Shown piece after piece: positions 26,315-34,411 of a stretch of DNA of 64,000 nucleotides; positions within the stretch are counted from its first letter, which is position 1; each line of letters starts with the position of its first letter. The notes beneath the pieces are model-generated. The model saw nothing but the letters and a program-made list of their open reading frames with translations, did not search any database and was not told the DNA's origin. Origin of the DNA: Telluria beijingensis (lineage in GTDB: Bacteria; Pseudomonadota; Gammaproteobacteria; Burkholderiales; Burkholderiaceae_D); NCBI RefSeq assembly GCF_030770395.1, contig NZ_CP132480.1:2883387-2947386 (forward strand). Direction: 5' to 3'. Position numbers and translations under genes: made by a program.

Positions 26315-27502
26315 ATGCCCTCGAACATCCCCTTGCGCCAGCGCCAGCCGGCCGTTGGCGCTGCCCTGCTGGCCGCGCTGCTGCTGTCCGCCTGCGCCAA
26401 AGACCCGAAGCCCGCCGCGCCCACCGTTCCGGAGGTGGCCGTATTAACGATGAGCACGTCCAATGTCGCGCTGAACATCGCCCTGCCGGGACGCACCGCG
26501 CCCTTCCTGCTGGCCGAGGTGCGGGCGCGCGTCGACGGCATCGTGCAGGAGCGCCGGTTCAGGGAAGGGGCGGACGTGAAACAGGGCGAGCCGCTGTACC
26601 TGATCGATCCGGCGCCCTACCGCGCCGCACTGGCCAGCGCCGAGGCCGAGCTGCAGCGGGCCCAGGCCACGCTGGCCAGCAATGCCTCCCTGCTCAAGCG
26701 CAACCAGGTGCTGGTCAAGGAAAATGCGGTCAGCAAGCAGGAATTCGAGAACGCCGAAGCGGCGCAGCTGGAAGCCGCGGCCGACGTCGCCGCCGCCCGG
26801 GCCGCCGTCGAGACCGCCCGCATCAACCTCGGCTATACCAGCGTGACTGCGCCGATCACCGGCCGCAGCAGCGTCTCGGCCGTGACGCAAGGCGCCTACG
26901 TCCAGGGCAGCGCCGCCACCCTGATGACCACCATCCAGCAGATCGACCCGATGTACGTCGACCTGCAGCAGTCGAGCGTCGACGGCTTGGCCCTGCGGCG
27001 CGAACTCGCCGCCGGCCGGGTGCGCATGGATGGCGCGCATGCCGCCAAAGTGAGCCTGACGCTGGAAGACGGCAGCACCTATTCGCGCCAGGGCACGCTC
27101 GAGTTCTCCGGCGTGACGGTCGACCAGGCCACCGGCGCGGTCACCCTGCGCGCGCGCTTCCCGAATCCCGACAGGCTGCTGTTGCCCGGCATGTTCGTGC
27201 GCGCCAGCGTGAGCCAGGGCGTGCGCCAGGCCGTGATGCGGGTGCCGGCGCCGGCCGTCTCGCGCACGCCGCAGGGCACGGCCACCGTGATGGTGGTCGA
27301 CCGCGAGAACAAGGCCCAGGTGCGCACGGTGCGCACCGGCGCCCTGGTCGACGGCTACTGGTTGATCGACGAGGGCCTGAAGGAAGGCGAGCGGGTGGTT
27401 GTGAGCGGCACCCAGAAGCTGCGGCCCGGCACCGTGGTCAGGATCGGCGCGCCGTCGGCGCCGGCCAGCCAGGCTCCCGCGACGCCGGCGCGCCAGGGAT
27501 AG
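26315..27502 (+). CDS. RND efflux membrane fusion lipoprotein (AcrA/MexA family)
   Basis: The ATG at 26315 gives 395 residues beginning with a lipoprotein signal (LLAALLLSACAKD; lipidated Cys at the lipobox). Family features follow: a split lipoyl domain (VRARVDGIVQERRFREGADV and TSVTAPITGRSS), an alpha-helical hairpin (about 95-165) and a beta-barrel/membrane-proximal region (LLLPGMFVRASV; EGLKEGERVVV). It bridges the inner-membrane pump and an outer-membrane channel. It is the first gene of the operon MFP-RND-regulator-kinase; no outer-membrane factor gene follows, so a TolC/OprM-type partner must be encoded elsewhere. Confidence 0.95.
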   Translation: MPSNIPLRQRQPAVGAALLAALLLSACAKDPKPAAPTVPEVAVLTMSTSNVALNIALPGRTAPFLLAEVRARVDGIVQERRFREGADVKQGEPLYLIDPAPYRAALASAEAELQRAQATLASNASLLKRNQVLVKENAVSKQEFENAEAAQLEAAADVAAARAAVETARINLGYTSVTAPITGRSSVSAVTQGAYVQGSAATLMTTIQQIDPMYVDLQQSSVDGLALRRELAAGRVRMDGAHAAKVSLTLEDGSTYSRQGTLEFSGVTVDQATGAVTLRARFPNPDRLLLPGMFVRASVSQGVRQAVMRVPAPAVSRTPQGTATVMVVDRENKAQVRTVRTGALVDGYWLIDEGLKEGERVVVSGTQKLRPGTVVRIGAPSAPASQAPATPARQG

Positions 27503-27508
27503 ACGACG

Positions 27509-30500
27509 ATGCCAAAGTTCTTCATCCAGCGCCCGATCTTCGCGATCGTCATCTCGCTGCTCATCATGCTGGCGGGCGGCATCGCCCTGTATAACATGCC
27601 GGTCGAGCAGTATCCGCCGGTGTCGCCGCCGTCGGTGCAGATCCAGGCCGACTTCCCCGGCGCCTCGGCCGAGACCATGCAGAACACCGTGATCCAGGTG
27701 ATCGAGCAGCAGCTGACGGCAATCGACAACCTGCTGTACATGGATTCCTCGAGCGACGATTCGGGCCGCTCGACCACCACCCTGACCTTCGCCGCCGGCA
27801 CCGATCCCGACATCGCCCAGGTGCAGGTGCAGAACCAGCTGCAGGCGGCGGTGCCGCGCCTGCCCGCCGAGGTGCAACAGACCGGCCTGCGGGTGACCAA
27901 GTCGACCAGCGACTTCCTGATGGTGGCCGCCTTCGTGTCGGACGACGACAGCATGACCAAGTTCGACATCGCCAACTACGTGTCGTCGAACATCCAGGAT
28001 CCGCTCAGCCGCATCTCGGGCGTGGGCAGCATGAACGTGTTCGGCACCCAGTACGCAATGCGGATCTGGCTCGACCCGATCAAGCTGACCGCCTATGCGC
28101 TGACGCCGCTCGACGTCAGCAATGCGATCCGGGCCCAGAACGTGCAGGTCTCGGGCGGCCAACTGGGCGGCACACCCGCGGTGCAGGGCCAGTCGGTCAA
28201 CGCCACCATCACCCAGGCCACGCTGCTGCGCACGCCCGAGGAATTCCAGCGCATCCTGGTCAAGGTCCAGCCGGACGGTTCGAGCGTGCGCGTGGGCGAC
28301 GTGGCGCGGGTCGCCCTGGGATCGGAGAACTACCACGTCGACGTGCGCTACAACGGCAAGCCGGCGTCTGGCCTGGGCATCCAGCTGGCGCCGGGCGCCA
28401 ACGCGCTCGACACCGCCGTCGCGGTGCGCGCCCGCCTGACCGAGCTGGGCGAATTCTTCCCGCCGGGCCTGCGCACCGTGTACCCGAACGACGTCACGCC
28501 CTTCATCGAGCAATCGATCAGCGGTGTGGTGCACACCCTGATCGAGGGCATCGTGCTGGTGTTCCTGGTCATGTACCTGTTCCTGCAGAACTTCCGCGCC
28601 ACCCTGATCCCGTCGATCACGGTGCCGGTGGTGCTGCTGGGGACCTTCGGCATCATGTCGGCGCTCGGCTTCACCGTCAATACGCTGTCGATGTTCGGCC
28701 TGGTGCTGTCGATCGGCCTGCTGGTGGACGATGCCATCGTGGTGGTCGAGAACGTCGAGCGCGTGATGCACGAAGACGGCCTGGAGCCGAAGGAAGCGAC
28801 CGTCAAGGCCATGGGCCAGATCACCAGCGCCCTGATCGGCGTGGCGCTGGTGCTGTCGGCGGTGTTCGTCCCGGTGGCCTTCTCGAGCGGCACGGTGGGC
28901 GCGATCTACCGCGAATTCTCGCTCACGGTGGTGGCCTCGATGCTGCTGTCGGCCTTCATCGCGCTGACCCTGACGCCGGCGCTGTGCGCCACCATGCTCA
29001 AGCCGGTCGACCCCGGCCACCATGAAAAGAAGGGCTTCTTCGGCTGGTTCAACCGCGGTTTCGAGAAGAACCGCGACCGCTACCTGGGCGGCGTGACCCG
29101 CATCCTGGGCCGGCGCACGCTGTGGATGGTGGTCTACCTGGCCATGATCGGCATTGTCGCGGCCCTGTTCCTGCGCCTGCCTGGCGGCTTCCTGCCCAAG
29201 GAAGACCAGGGCTACATGATCGTGCAGGTCCAGACCTCGGCCGGCACCACCCAGGAAGTCACCGGCCATGTGCTCGACGAGATCAGCAACTACCTGCTGA
29301 ACGACGAGAAGGCGATGGTCGAGGCGACCATGATCATCAACGGCGCGGCCCAGGGCCAGCGCGGCCAGAACGTGGGCCGCATGTTCGTGCGCTTGCGCAA
29401 CTGGGACGAGCGCAAGGACGACGCGCTGCACGTGTCGGCGCTGAGCAACCGCATCGCCGCGCGCTACAAGGACCTGCAGAACGCCACGGTGGTGCCGATC
29501 GAGCCGCCGTCGATCCGCGGCCTGGGCTCGGCCACCGGTTTCACGATGCAGCTGCAGGACCGCGGCGGCCTGGGACGCGAGGCGCTGGCCGAAGCGCGCG
29601 AGCAGCTCCTGGCGCTGGCGGCGAAAGAACCGGCGCTGACCCGGGTGCGCTTCACGGGCCAGTCCGACAATCCGACCTACAAGATCGACATCGACCGCGA
29701 GAAGGCGGCCGCGCTGGGGGTCGACCTGACCCTGGTCGACCAGACCTTCTCGAGCGCCTGGGGCTCGCGCTACATCAACAACTTCCTCGACATGGACAAC
29801 CGCATCAAGCGCGTGTATATCCAGGCCGACGCCCAGTTCAGGATGAATCCGGACGACATCAAGCTGCTCCACGTGCGCAATGCGCAGGGCGACATGGTGC
29901 CGTTCTCGAGCTTCGCCAGCGCGCGCTGGTCGTGGGGATCGCCGTCGATGCAGCGCTATAACGGCATCACCTCGGCCGAGATCGTGGGCCAGCCGAGCCC
30001 CGGCCACAGCACCGGCGAGGCGATGGCCATCATGACCCGGCTGGCGGCCCAGCTGCCGCAGGGGATCGGCTTCGAATGGAGCGGCATCTCGCTGCAGGAA
30101 TCGCAGGCCGGAGCCCAGGCGCCGCTGCTGTATGCGCTGTCGATCCTGGTCGTGTTCCTGTGCCTGGCCGCGCTGTACGAAAGCTGGGCGATCCCGATCT
30201 CGGTGATCATGGTGGTGCCGATCGGGGTGCTGGGCGCGCTGGGCGCGGCCACCGCCTTCGGCATGGAAAACGACGTGTTCTTCCAGGTCGGCCTGTTGAC
30301 CACCATCGGCCTGTCGGCCAAGAACGCGATCCTGATCGCCGAGTTCGCGCGCGAGCTGCAGATGCAGGGCCTGGGGCTGGTCGAGGCGGTGATGGAAGCG
30401 TCCAAGGTGCGACTGCGGCCGATCATCATGACCTCGATGGCCTTCATCCTGGGCGTGCTGCCGCTGGCGATTTCCAGCGGGGCCGGTTCGGGCAGCCAGA

Positions 30501-30652
30501 ACGCGCTGGGCATCGGCGTCATCGGCGGGATGCTGACGGCGACCTTCCTGGCGACCTTCATGATCCCGCTGTTCTACGTGATCGTCGCCGGCCGCGCCAA
30601 GGCGCCGGTGGCGGACCGGGCGCAAGCGGATACAATGCCGGCTTCCCACTGA
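27509..30652 (+). CDS. RND multidrug efflux transporter, HAE1 (AcrB/MexB) family
   Basis: The 1047-residue protein has the full-length HAE1 layout: an N-terminal TM1 (FFIQRPIFAIVISLLIMLAG), two large periplasmic loops and 12 TM segments. The proton-relay acids D407 and D408 are present (GLLVDDAIVVVENVERV), at the same positions as in E. coli AcrB, and the conserved Lys region of TM10 reads LSAKNAILIAEFA. It starts 6 bases after the fusion protein gene. It probably exports amphiphilic drugs, dyes or detergents by proton exchange; substrates cannot be read from sequence. Confidence 0.96.
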   Translation: MPKFFIQRPIFAIVISLLIMLAGGIALYNMPVEQYPPVSPPSVQIQADFPGASAETMQNTVIQVIEQQLTAIDNLLYMDSSSDDSGRSTTTLTFAAGTDPDIAQVQVQNQLQAAVPRLPAEVQQTGLRVTKSTSDFLMVAAFVSDDDSMTKFDIANYVSSNIQDPLSRISGVGSMNVFGTQYAMRIWLDPIKLTAYALTPLDVSNAIRAQNVQVSGGQLGGTPAVQGQSVNATITQATLLRTPEEFQRILVKVQPDGSSVRVGDVARVALGSENYHVDVRYNGKPASGLGIQLAPGANALDTAVAVRARLTELGEFFPPGLRTVYPNDVTPFIEQSISGVVHTLIEGIVLVFLVMYLFLQNFRATLIPSITVPVVLLGTFGIMSALGFTVNTLSMFGLVLSIGLLVDDAIVVVENVERVMHEDGLEPKEATVKAMGQITSALIGVALVLSAVFVPVAFSSGTVGAIYREFSLTVVASMLLSAFIALTLTPALCATMLKPVDPGHHEKKGFFGWFNRGFEKNRDRYLGGVTRILGRRTLWMVVYLAMIGIVAALFLRLPGGFLPKEDQGYMIVQVQTSAGTTQEVTGHVLDEISNYLLNDEKAMVEATMIINGAAQGQRGQNVGRMFVRLRNWDERKDDALHVSALSNRIAARYKDLQNATVVPIEPPSIRGLGSATGFTMQLQDRGGLGREALAEAREQLLALAAKEPALTRVRFTGQSDNPTYKIDIDREKAAALGVDLTLVDQTFSSAWGSRYINNFLDMDNRIKRVYIQADAQFRMNPDDIKLLHVRNAQGDMVPFSSFASARWSWGSPSMQRYNGITSAEIVGQPSPGHSTGEAMAIMTRLAAQLPQGIGFEWSGISLQESQAGAQAPLLYALSILVVFLCLAALYESWAIPISVIMVVPIGVLGALGAATAFGMENDVFFQVGLLTTIGLSAKNAILIAEFARELQMQGLGLVEAVMEASKVRLRPIIMTSMAFILGVLPLAISSGAGSGSQNALGIGVIGGMLTATFLATFMIPLFYVIVAGRAKAPVADRAQADTMPASH

Positions 30653-30659
30653 GACCGCC

Positions 30660-31340
30660 GTGAAACTGCTACTCGTCGAAGACAATGAACGCGTGGCCCG
30701 CTTCGTCAGGAAGGGGCTGACCGAGGCCGGCCATACGGTCGACCACGCCGACAATGGCCGCGACGGCATGTACCATGCCGTCAGCGAGCCCTATGATGCG
30801 ATCGTCATGGACCGCATGCTGCCGGGCGGGATCGACGGCTTGGGCATCGTCGAAGCCCTGCGCCAGCAGGGCAACCGGGTGCCGATCCTGATCCTCTCGG
30901 CGCTGGACGGCGTGGACGACCGCATTCGCGGCCTGCGCGCCGGCGGCGACGACTATCTGACCAAGCCGTTCGCCTTCGGCGAGTTGCTGGCGCGGCTCGA
31001 CGCCCTGCTGCGCCGCTCGCAGAGCCAGGCTGTGGAGACCGTGATGACGCTGGGCGACCTCTCGGTCGACATGCTGTCGCACCGCGTCACGCGCGCCGGC
31101 AAGCCGGTGGCGCTGCAGCCGCGCGAATTCAAGCTGCTCACCTATCTGCTGCGCCATGCCAACCAGGTGGTGACGCGCACCATGCTGCTCGAGAGCGTGT
31201 GGGACTACCACTTCGACCCGCAGACCAACGTCATCGACGTCCACATCAGCAAGCTGCGCCAGAAGATCGACGCCGGCTTCGCCACGCCGCTGCTGCGCAC
31301 GGTGCGCAATGCCGGCTACATGCTGACCGACCAGCCATGA
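30660..31340 (+). CDS. OmpR/PhoB-family response regulator of the RND operon
   Basis: The frame starts with GTG at 30660, 7 bases after the pump stop. The 226-residue protein has a receiver (LLLVEDNERV; phospho-acceptor D51 in VMDRMLPGG; Lys in LTKPFAFGE) and a winged-helix output domain (QPREFKLLTYLLRHANQVVT; VDVHISKLRQKID; VRNAGYML). It is most like heavy-metal/QseB-type regulators. Cotranscription with the pump suggests control of this operon, with the 36-bp-phased repeats upstream as possible binding sites; that link is inference. Confidence 0.94.
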   Translation: MKLLLVEDNERVARFVRKGLTEAGHTVDHADNGRDGMYHAVSEPYDAIVMDRMLPGGIDGLGIVEALRQQGNRVPILILSALDGVDDRIRGLRAGGDDYLTKPFAFGELLARLDALLRRSQSQAVETVMTLGDLSVDMLSHRVTRAGKPVALQPREFKLLTYLLRHANQVVTRTMLLESVWDYHFDPQTNVIDVHISKLRQKIDAGFATPLLRTVRNAGYMLTDQP

Positions 31341-31347
31341 GGCATTC

Positions 31348-32730
31348 TTGAACCTGCGCCTGCCCGGGTTTTCCGCGCGCACCATCGCGATCGGCTACGC
31401 CGTCGTCAGCCTGCTGGTACTGGCCATGTTCGCCGGTCCGCTGTGGTTCGCCTGGCACAAGAACATCGGCGAGGTGCGCACCCAGCTACTCAAGTCCGAT
31501 GCGCGCCACCTGAGCAACCTGTTCGAGCGCCAGGGCCCGCCGGCGCTGGCGGCGGCGATCGATAGCCAGGTCCATGGCGTCAACGATGGCGTGCGCAAGA
31601 TCATGCTGCTGGTCGCCCCCGACGGCGCCAAGCTGGCCGGCAACCTGCCGGAGTGGCCCGAGGGCGTGCCGGAACGCGATGGCCTGTGCCAGGTGACGAT
31701 CCGGGTCGACGACAAGCCGCGCAACGTGGAACTGGTGCGGGTGACGCTGGAAGACGGCTATATGCTTCTGGTGGCCAGCAACCTGGACCGCTTCCAGCAG
31801 CTCGAGCGCCTGTTCGCCTATGGCCTGCTGGGCTGCGCGCTGGCGGTGCTGGTGGGCGCGGCGCTGGGTGGGGTGTTGATCCGGCGCGCGCTGCTGGGGC
31901 GGGTGCAGCGCATCAGCCAGACCACGGCCTCGATCATCGAGGGCAAGCTGTCGCACCGCCTGGTCGAGCCGTGCGACGGCGACGAGCTGCAGCAGCTGAC
32001 GCGCACCGTGAACCGCATGCTGGACCAGATCGAGCACCTGGTGACCGGGGTGCAGGACGTGTCGAACGCGATCGCGCACGACCTGCGCACGCCCCTGTCC
32101 GAACTGCGCGCGCGGCTCGAGGAGCTGTCGGTGGCGCGTCCCGCGGGCGAAGAGACCTTCGCCGAGATCGACGCCGCGATCGACGACGTCGACCGCGTGA
32201 TGGGCATCTTCAATGCGCTGCTGCGCCTCGCCGAGATCGACAGCGGCAGCCGGCGCGGGGGCTTCGTCGAGGTCGACCTTGCGGCGCTGGGCGCCGAGGT
32301 GACCGAATTCTACGGCCCGGTGGCCGAGCTGAAGGACATCGACCTGGGCTTCGACGCCCCGGAAGACTTGCGGGTCGTGGGCGACCCCGTGCTGCTGGCC
32401 CAGGCGCTGGGCAATATGGCCGACAACGCCCTCAAGTTCGCCCCGGTGCGGGGCACGATCGCGATCACCGCGCGCCGCCTGGACGCCGACACGGTGGCGG
32501 TGGTGGTGGCCGACAATGGCCCCGGCATCCCGGAGCACGAGCGCACGCGCGTCATCGAGCGCTTCTACCGGGTCGACGCCAGCCGCGGCACGCCGGGCGT
32601 GGGCCTGGGCCTGAGCGTGGTCTCGGCCGTGGCGCGCCTGCATGGCGGCGCGCTGACCCTGGAAGACAACCACCCAGGCCTGCGCGCCACCCTGCGCCTG
32701 CAGGCCAATCCGGCGGCGCAGGCGCGCTGA
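31348..32730 (+). CDS. Sensor histidine kinase of the RND operon
   Basis: The start is a TTG at 31348 with ATGAGG 8 bases upstream. The 460 residues comprise TM1 (IGYAVVSLLVLAMFAGPLWF), a periplasmic sensor of about 125 residues, TM2 (LLGCALAVLVGAALGGVLI), a HAMP domain, HisKA with H244 (AIAHDLRTPLSELRARLEEL) and HATPase (ALGNMADNALKFAP; DNGPGIPE; GVGLGLSVV). It should phosphorylate the OmpR-type regulator encoded immediately upstream. The signal is unknown. Confidence 0.93.
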   Translation: MNLRLPGFSARTIAIGYAVVSLLVLAMFAGPLWFAWHKNIGEVRTQLLKSDARHLSNLFERQGPPALAAAIDSQVHGVNDGVRKIMLLVAPDGAKLAGNLPEWPEGVPERDGLCQVTIRVDDKPRNVELVRVTLEDGYMLLVASNLDRFQQLERLFAYGLLGCALAVLVGAALGGVLIRRALLGRVQRISQTTASIIEGKLSHRLVEPCDGDELQQLTRTVNRMLDQIEHLVTGVQDVSNAIAHDLRTPLSELRARLEELSVARPAGEETFAEIDAAIDDVDRVMGIFNALLRLAEIDSGSRRGGFVEVDLAALGAEVTEFYGPVAELKDIDLGFDAPEDLRVVGDPVLLAQALGNMADNALKFAPVRGTIAITARRLDADTVAVVVADNGPGIPEHERTRVIERFYRVDASRGTPGVGLGLSVVSAVARLHGGALTLEDNHPGLRATLRLQANPAAQAR

Positions 32731-32740
32731 GCGCCCGGCC

Positions 32741-34105
32741 TCATTTGCCGGCGTTGGGCGCGGGCACCGGCCCGGCGCGCTCCATGATCGCCTCGATCGA
32801 GCCGCGCGCATCCTTCATCGCCTGCGGCACGTCGACGCCGAGCAGGCGCCCGCCGCGCTTGCGGACGACGCCGTCGACGATCACGGTATCGACATTGGCC
32901 GGCGTGGCCGAATAGACGACCAGGGCATAGGGATCGTCCTCGCTGGAGAGGGCCATATTGAGCGCGCCCGGATCGACCAGGATCAGGTCGGCGCGCTTGC
33001 CGGGCGTGATCGAACCAATCTGGTCGTCCATGCCGATCGAGCGCGCGGCCTCGATGGTGGCCAGTTCGAGGATGCGGCGCGGCGCGACCGCCGTCTCGGC
33101 CTTCCTGGCGCCGGACTCGGTAAGCGCCAGCAGGCGCATATTGGCGAACAGGTCGGCGCTGCCGGCCAGCGCGGTGCCGTCGATGCCCAGGCCGAGGCGG
33201 CCCACGTCCTGATAGTCGCTCAGCACGGTGAGACCATAGCCGACCCGCTGCTCGGTGACAGGCGTGAGCGACAGCGCGCTGCCGGCCGCGCGGAACGCGG
33301 CCAGTTCGCCAGGCGTGGCGCCAGTGGCATGCACGATCTGCACATCCTTGCCGAGCAGTCCGCTCGCGACCAGCGCGCCATTGCGCTTGCCGCCCGAGTG
33401 CACCGACACCGGCAAGCCGAGCGCACGCGCCGCCGCAACCTCGCGCCGCCCGTTCTCCAGCAGGGCTGGCGCCCCCTCACCCACCCCACGCCAGCCAAAT
33501 CCCAGCGTCACCATCCCCTGCCGCATGCGTCCCGCCACGGCTGCCAGGTGCTCGAGATCGACGCTCTCATGCCCCGGCAAGTCGTCATGCGCCCCATACA
33601 ACAACCGCGCCCGGATCCCGCTACGCCGCAGCGCCCGTTCCGCCGCATCGAGATGCGCCGGGCTGCGCAGATTATGGAAAAAGTCGACAGTGGTCGTCAC
33701 CCCCGACGCGAGCGTCTCGAGCGCCCCGAAATAGGTACCAACTTCAATATCGCGCGCCGTATAGTGCCGCCCCAAATGCTTCTTGAGCACAAAATAATCG
33801 GTCCGCGCCGTATTGCGAAACTGCCCGCGCGCCGCGCTGAGCCACAGATGATTATGGGTATCGACCAGCCCCGGCATCAAGATCATGCCAGCCGCATCGA
33901 TCCGCTCCACCCCCGCCGCCTCGAGCCCCCGCCCGACCTCGACGATCCGCCCCTCCCGCACCAGCACATCCGCCCCCCGCCGATCGCCAACTTGGGGATC
34001 GAAACTCAGCACATGCGCATTCTGGATCAACAACGCCCCCGCCAGCGTCAACTGCGACCACCCCATCAATACCGCCACCACAAAACCGCACCAAAGCATC
34101 CGCAT
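32741..34105 (-). CDS. Exported amidohydrolase-superfamily enzyme
   Basis: The ATG at 34105 is chosen for its GGGGAA ribosome site 5 bases upstream; the frame is open a little further. The 454-residue product begins with a signal peptide (LWCGFVVAVLMGWSQLTLAG). Metal-ligand motifs of the amidohydrolase fold are present: HNH in PGLVDTHNHLWLS, SVHSGG, IVHATG and the Asp in LGIDGTAL. C-terminal signature: ITPGKRADLILVD. It resembles the cytosine/guanine deaminase and chlorohydrolase branch, but substrate is undetermined. Periplasmic placement is unusual for that branch. Confidence 0.85.
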   Translation of the reverse strand: MRMLWCGFVVAVLMGWSQLTLAGALLIQNAHVLSFDPQVGDRRGADVLVREGRIVEVGRGLEAAGVERIDAAGMILMPGLVDTHNHLWLSAARGQFRNTARTDYFVLKKHLGRHYTARDIEVGTYFGALETLASGVTTTVDFFHNLRSPAHLDAAERALRRSGIRARLLYGAHDDLPGHESVDLEHLAAVAGRMRQGMVTLGFGWRGVGEGAPALLENGRREVAAARALGLPVSVHSGGKRNGALVASGLLGKDVQIVHATGATPGELAAFRAAGSALSLTPVTEQRVGYGLTVLSDYQDVGRLGLGIDGTALAGSADLFANMRLLALTESGARKAETAVAPRRILELATIEAARSIGMDDQIGSITPGKRADLILVDPGALNMALSSEDDPYALVVYSATPANVDTVIVDGVVRKRGGRLLGVDVPQAMKDARGSIEAIMERAGPVPAPNAGK

Positions 34106-34183
34106 GGCAATTCCCCTATCCCGAATAACCATGCCATTCTACAATCGACTCCCCCTACCCGACGCCACGCACCCACCCATCAA

Positions 34184-34253
34184 TTAGGGTCAGAGTAAAA
34201 TTGTTTGACAACTTCAGTAAATCAATTACGAATTAAATCTACTCCGACCCTAA
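34184..34253. repeat. Palindromic element copy A (AGGGTCAGAGT family)
   Basis: Fourteen-base arms (34184-34197 and 34240-34253, one G-T-compatible mismatch) enclose a low-GC core containing TGACAACTT (34206-34214). The base composition is clearly unlike the surrounding GC-rich DNA. It looks like a small non-coding mobile palindrome (REP/MITE type). Confidence 0.65.
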
Positions 34254-34281
34254 TTCTTGGGTAATAGCTTGGGATTACCAT

Positions 34282-34342
34282 AGGGTCGGAGTCGAATTAA
34301 CTGACAACTTGGAAAATTGCTCGATAAATCGACTCTGACCCT
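34282..34342. repeat. Palindromic element copy B (AGGGTCGGAGT family)
   Basis: Arms at 34282-34295 and 34329-34342 (14 bases, one mismatch) enclose a core again containing TGACAACTT (34302-34310). It has the same orientation and architecture as copy A, 28 bases downstream. Confidence 0.65.
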
Positions 34343-34411
34343 CATGGATGAAACCTGATTTTCAGGCCAAATAGTTTCAGCTATAAAACCAAATGAAGCC
34401 GGGAATGTGTT

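Noticed and set aside
26444..30769. Open reading frame of 1441 codons on the minus strand
   Set aside because: It is antisense to the RND pump genes, with His/Arg/Gln-rich meaningless translation. The + strand genes are certain.
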